A stretch of 64,000 nucleotides of DNA, taken from assembly GCF_000420945.1 (NCBI RefSeq), contig NZ_ATVX01000012.1, forward strand, positions 40,833-104,832, written 5' to 3'. The position numbers were made by a program, and so were the translations under genes. This document shows, in pieces, positions 61,763-64,000 of the stretch. This DNA comes from Butyrivibrio sp. VCB2006 (lineage in GTDB: Bacteria > Bacillota > Clostridia > Lachnospirales > Lachnospiraceae). Every line of letters starts with the position of its first letter. Position 1 is the first letter of the stretch. The notes below the pieces were generated by a model. That model did no database searches. It saw nothing but the letters and a program-made list of their open reading frames with translations, and was not told where the DNA came from.

Positions 61763-62656
61763 ATTATCTATCAAATCATTTTTGTACACATTCTGATACT
61801 CCTTTGGCGACATTCCATATTCCTTCTTGAAGGCCTTGAAAAAACTGGAGTAGTCCCGGAATCCGAATCTTTCATAAGTCCCAGTAATGCTGCTTCCTGA
61901 GATAATGGCATCGCGGCATTCGGACAGTCTTTTCTTAATGATGTACTGATGTAGCGATATTCCCAGTGTGTCCTTGAACAGGTGCGCAACGTAGTACTTG
62001 CTGACAAAAAACTGAGCTGCCACATCATCAAGGCTAAGGGTCTCCTCAAGATTACTCTCCACATAGGATAGGATATTCTGGAAAAGAGTAAGCTCATCAC
62101 TTCCGGCGTGCTGATGATCCTCGTCGTAGATGACGCGGTTGATTGTAAGAATCAGATCGCACAGGCATAGATGTCTGAAGGCAGCGGAGGCATATCTTTC
62201 ACCCTTCGTTTCTTCCAAAAGGCGCAGAAACTTGGATTCCACCTGATGAAACTGAGAAGGTGGAAGGTGATAGATATATTTTTTGAAGGCTTCAGCTCTT
62301 TGCATAAGGTACATATAATCCACAGATTCGTTCATAAGACTGTTACAGCAGTCTCTACTAATCCAAAAGACAAATCGCCTATAATATTCATCCGACTCAT
62401 GCATAAGGGCATGGTGTGAAATCCCCGGTGGAACGATCATCAGATCTCCCGGGGTCATTTTGTTTTGCAATACTTTCCCATCGGGCTGTTCAATCTCCAT
62501 GGTTACATTGCCCTCTAAAAAGAGATAACACTCGTAGTAATCGTGGGCATGAGGAGAGAGGGTCTTGAAGTCTTTATCTGAGTAATAGAAGACCTCAAAA
62601 TCCGAGGAAAGCATGTACTGTCTGGAATTAAAGGATGAACGAAGTTTGTTTTTCAT
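61760..62656 (-). CDS. AraC-family regulator with cupin sensor domain
   Basis: 298 residues. N-terminal cupin: HAHDYYECYLFLEGNVTMEI and GDLMIVPPGISHHALM (metal- or sugar-binding pocket). C-terminal 100 residues: double HTH with LSLDDVAAQFFVSKYYVAHLFKDTLGISLHQYIIKKRL and TYERFGFRDYSSFFKAFKKEYGMSPKEYQ. Such regulators usually activate sugar genes. It is divergent from the 62766 gene; a palindrome lies between them. Confidence 0.93.
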   Translation of the reverse strand: MKNKLRSSFNSRQYMLSSDFEVFYYSDKDFKTLSPHAHDYYECYLFLEGNVTMEIEQPDGKVLQNKMTPGDLMIVPPGISHHALMHESDEYYRRFVFWISRDCCNSLMNESVDYMYLMQRAEAFKKYIYHLPPSQFHQVESKFLRLLEETKGERYASAAFRHLCLCDLILTINRVIYDEDHQHAGSDELTLFQNILSYVESNLEETLSLDDVAAQFFVSKYYVAHLFKDTLGISLHQYIIKKRLSECRDAIISGSSITGTYERFGFRDYSSFFKAFKKEYGMSPKEYQNVYKNDLIDN

Positions 62657-62683
62657 ATTAATTATTTTATGAGATACTGCAAC

Positions 62684-62732
62684 ATTTGCAATATGGCAAA
62701 TGGTATTCTGAGTGGTGACAATGTGTTATAAT
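62684..62732 (+). promoter_or_regulatory. Palindrome and extended -10 promoter before the 62766 gene
   Basis: ATTTGC-AATATG-GCAAAT (62684-62701) is a perfect 6+6+6 palindrome. TATAAT at 62727-62732 has a preceding TGT (62724-62726), an extended -10, so a weak -35 would be enough. The palindrome lies about 25 bases upstream of the -10 and is a candidate binding site for a regulator, perhaps the divergent AraC protein. Confidence 0.55.
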
Positions 62733-62765
62733 AGCAAACAGTTTTATGATTAGGGAGAAGTAAGT

Positions 62766-63809
62766 ATGAAGTGTAAAATCGATAACAAGTATGTTAAGTC
62801 AGCTCTTTTAAAGAAATTTCTTGTGCTGATAGTTGGAGCGTTACTGGTGGTTTCAGCGCTGGCTATCATCGCTGTAAGGAGCACTAAAACAAATAAACTT
62901 AAGGCTGAGAGCATCTCTTTTGCCCAGGCCTATCACGATGGACGTACTAATGAAGATATCTATGTAAATCTGGAAATAAAAAGTGAGCCCTTTGAATTTG
63001 CTACTATAAGCGGAAAAGAGAGCCGTTACTACTTTGTAAGCGACGGGGATGACCTCTATATCATGAAGGCCACCGAAGAAAACGCCAATAAGTATTCAGA
63101 GGCAGTTAAGGATAACGGTTCCGTTAAGGTGGTTGGCCCGGTTATTCCGTTGGAACCGAAAGTAGCGGAGATTGCTCTTGAAGTGTACAACGAGGGCCTT
63201 GATCCTGAGGACCAGCTCACAAGAGAACAGTTTTATAATTATTTCGGAGATGTTGCTATCCACGGTGGAGCTACCATCAGAACTGATGCCAGCGACAATA
63301 TGACACTTCTTGTATTTGCCATGATAATGCTTGGCGGTTTCATGGGCGTGTTAGGCCTAATCTTCGTTACCAATTACACCGGAACTCTTGGCAGAATGTC
63401 AGATGCTGAGGCTATGCAGATCACAGCTGAGCTGGATGATGCAAGAACCGTATATATCAAGAAATGCAAGGTGTTCTTAACACCAAGTTACGTTGTAAGC
63501 CTTGGCTCAAGCTTTGTAGCTATGCCTTATGCCAATATCCGCTGGGCTTACAGATACAATAAGAGCATCAACTTTATTCCGGCTTACACAGACGTTAAGC
63601 TCATGGGCCTGAACTTCCAGAAGGTCAGCATCGCCCAGATGCCCGGCCTTGCTTTCAAAAAGACTGATGTGATCACCCAGATATTTACTGCAATCCAACA
63701 GCACAATCCAAACACAGCCTTTGGCTATAGCAAGGAGCTTATCAACTACTTTGCAATGCTCCAGAGACAGGCTAGGCAGCAGGCCGTTCAGCAGATTAAG
63801 GTTGGATGA
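62766..63809 (+). CDS. Membrane protein with two helices, unknown
   Basis: 347 residues. Helix 1 at about 15-37 (KKFLVLIVGALLVVSALAIIAV), an outer domain of about 135 residues, helix 2 at about 180-203 (MTLLVFAMIMLGGFMGVLGLIFV), then a cytoplasmic region with a beta-rich pleckstrin-like part (ARTVYIKKCKVFLTPSYVVSLGSSFVAMPYANIRWAYRY). The end is Gln-rich. It may belong to an uncharacterised family of Clostridia membrane proteins; I do not recognise the function. AGGGAG precedes the start. Confidence 0.75.
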   Translation: MKCKIDNKYVKSALLKKFLVLIVGALLVVSALAIIAVRSTKTNKLKAESISFAQAYHDGRTNEDIYVNLEIKSEPFEFATISGKESRYYFVSDGDDLYIMKATEENANKYSEAVKDNGSVKVVGPVIPLEPKVAEIALEVYNEGLDPEDQLTREQFYNYFGDVAIHGGATIRTDASDNMTLLVFAMIMLGGFMGVLGLIFVTNYTGTLGRMSDAEAMQITAELDDARTVYIKKCKVFLTPSYVVSLGSSFVAMPYANIRWAYRYNKSINFIPAYTDVKLMGLNFQKVSIAQMPGLAFKKTDVITQIFTAIQQHNPNTAFGYSKELINYFAMLQRQARQQAVQQIKVG

Positions 63810-63847
63810 TACAGGATTGGAATTGAATAAATGATAGTGTAATGAGA

Positions 63848-63964
63848 GGCGCAGCCTAGAGGCTGCGCCACAGACTGTAGACAAAGTCCACGGCATTTGC
63901 CGTGGATTTTTCTTTATAAAAGTGCCGAAAACCCAGTATTTATCTGGGCTTGAGGCACTTTTTC
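63848..63964 (+). terminator. Three consecutive hairpins after the 62766 gene
   Basis: GGCGCAGCC/GGCTGCGCC (63848-63869), without T run; TCCACGGC/GCCGTGGA (63887-63906) with TTTTT, a good terminator; and AGTGCC...CCCAG/CTGGG...GGCACT (63921-63960) with TTTTT, a second one. The last could also act as an attenuator for the next gene, outside the window. Confidence 0.8.
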
Positions 63965-63973
63965 TGGTATAAT
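63965..63973 (+). promoter_or_regulatory. Extended -10 promoter for the next gene
   Basis: TGGTATAAT ends at 63973: TG, one base and TATAAT. No fitting -35 box is seen at the right distance; extended -10 promoters can work without it. The gene would lie beyond the window end. Confidence 0.5.
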
Positions 63974-64000
63974 AGAAGTATCAAAGTTGGGGATGGGGAT

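Noticed and set aside
1..64000. CRISPR arrays, tRNA or rRNA genes, insertion sequences
   Set aside because: No regularly spaced repeats, cloverleaf-like genes, rRNA blocks or transposase frames were seen anywhere in the window.

Overview
The window reads as chromosomal DNA of a rumen/gut Lachnospiraceae, most likely Butyrivibrio or a close relative. This is inference from: moderately low GC; strong AGGAGG-type ribosome binding sites with several TTG/GTG starts; a T-box leader; GHKL/LytTR signalling; two maltodextrin ABC systems without their own ATPase; and a GH3 enzyme with swapped domain order, a layout known from Butyrivibrio and Ruminococcus. No rRNA, tRNA, CRISPR array, insertion sequence or prophage was seen.

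Layout. 1-8.5 kb: tail of a LuxR-type regulator, T-box-controlled thrS, putP, a methyltransferase, a tandem Nudix protein, a TauE/SafE exporter, a TetR regulator and fucO. 8.5-16 kb: maltodextrin locus 1 (divergent LacI repressor, lipoprotein of unusual build, GH13 enzyme, binding protein, MalF- and MalG-like permeases). 16-31 kb: an accessory stretch with a truncated MATE gene, an ABC-F gene behind a long structured leader, several GNAT acetyltransferases, a small-molecule kinase-like protein, a mini transcription unit with a 33-codon ORF, a radical SAM gene, an ABC-2 exporter, a metallo-beta-lactamase remnant, and small membrane or stress proteins (YgjV, DUF1232, PspC). 31-46 kb: a plant-polysaccharide locus (uxuA-uxuB, GH127, a LytTR/GHKL two-component pair, GH2, a GPH symporter, a membrane-anchored domain-swapped GH3 and a small membrane protein). 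46-47.4 kb: a DUF2975/XRE pair with twin operators. 47.4-57 kb: maltodextrin locus 2 (LacI, binding protein, two permeases, GH13, GH31). 57-64 kb: a Cthe_2159-like surface protein, a Methyltransf_32 enzyme, a free-standing FakA/YloV-type C-terminal domain, a nested palindromic repeat, a ferredoxin-type aldo/keto reductase, an AraC regulator and a membrane protein of unknown function.

How it fits together. The two maltodextrin loci each import alpha-glucans and cleave them inside the cell (GH13, plus GH31 in locus 2). Each has its own LacI repressor and clear palindromic operators, and both must borrow an ATPase encoded elsewhere. The 31-46 kb block handles arabinose-, galactose- and uronate-bearing plant polymers: GH2, GH127 and GH3 release sugars, the GPH symporter imports glycosides, and UxuA/UxuB feed fructuronate/mannonate toward KDG. 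An AgrA/AgrC-type pair lies directly behind GH127 and may control the block.

The most unusual items are the nested palindrome at 60.5 kb, the promoter/ORF/terminator unit at 20 kb, the twin-operator promoter at 47.3 kb, the ICMT-DUF218 fusion, the two-component pair inside the glycosidase block, and the odd lipoprotein that opens maltodextrin locus 1. I did not find a system I can call clearly new.
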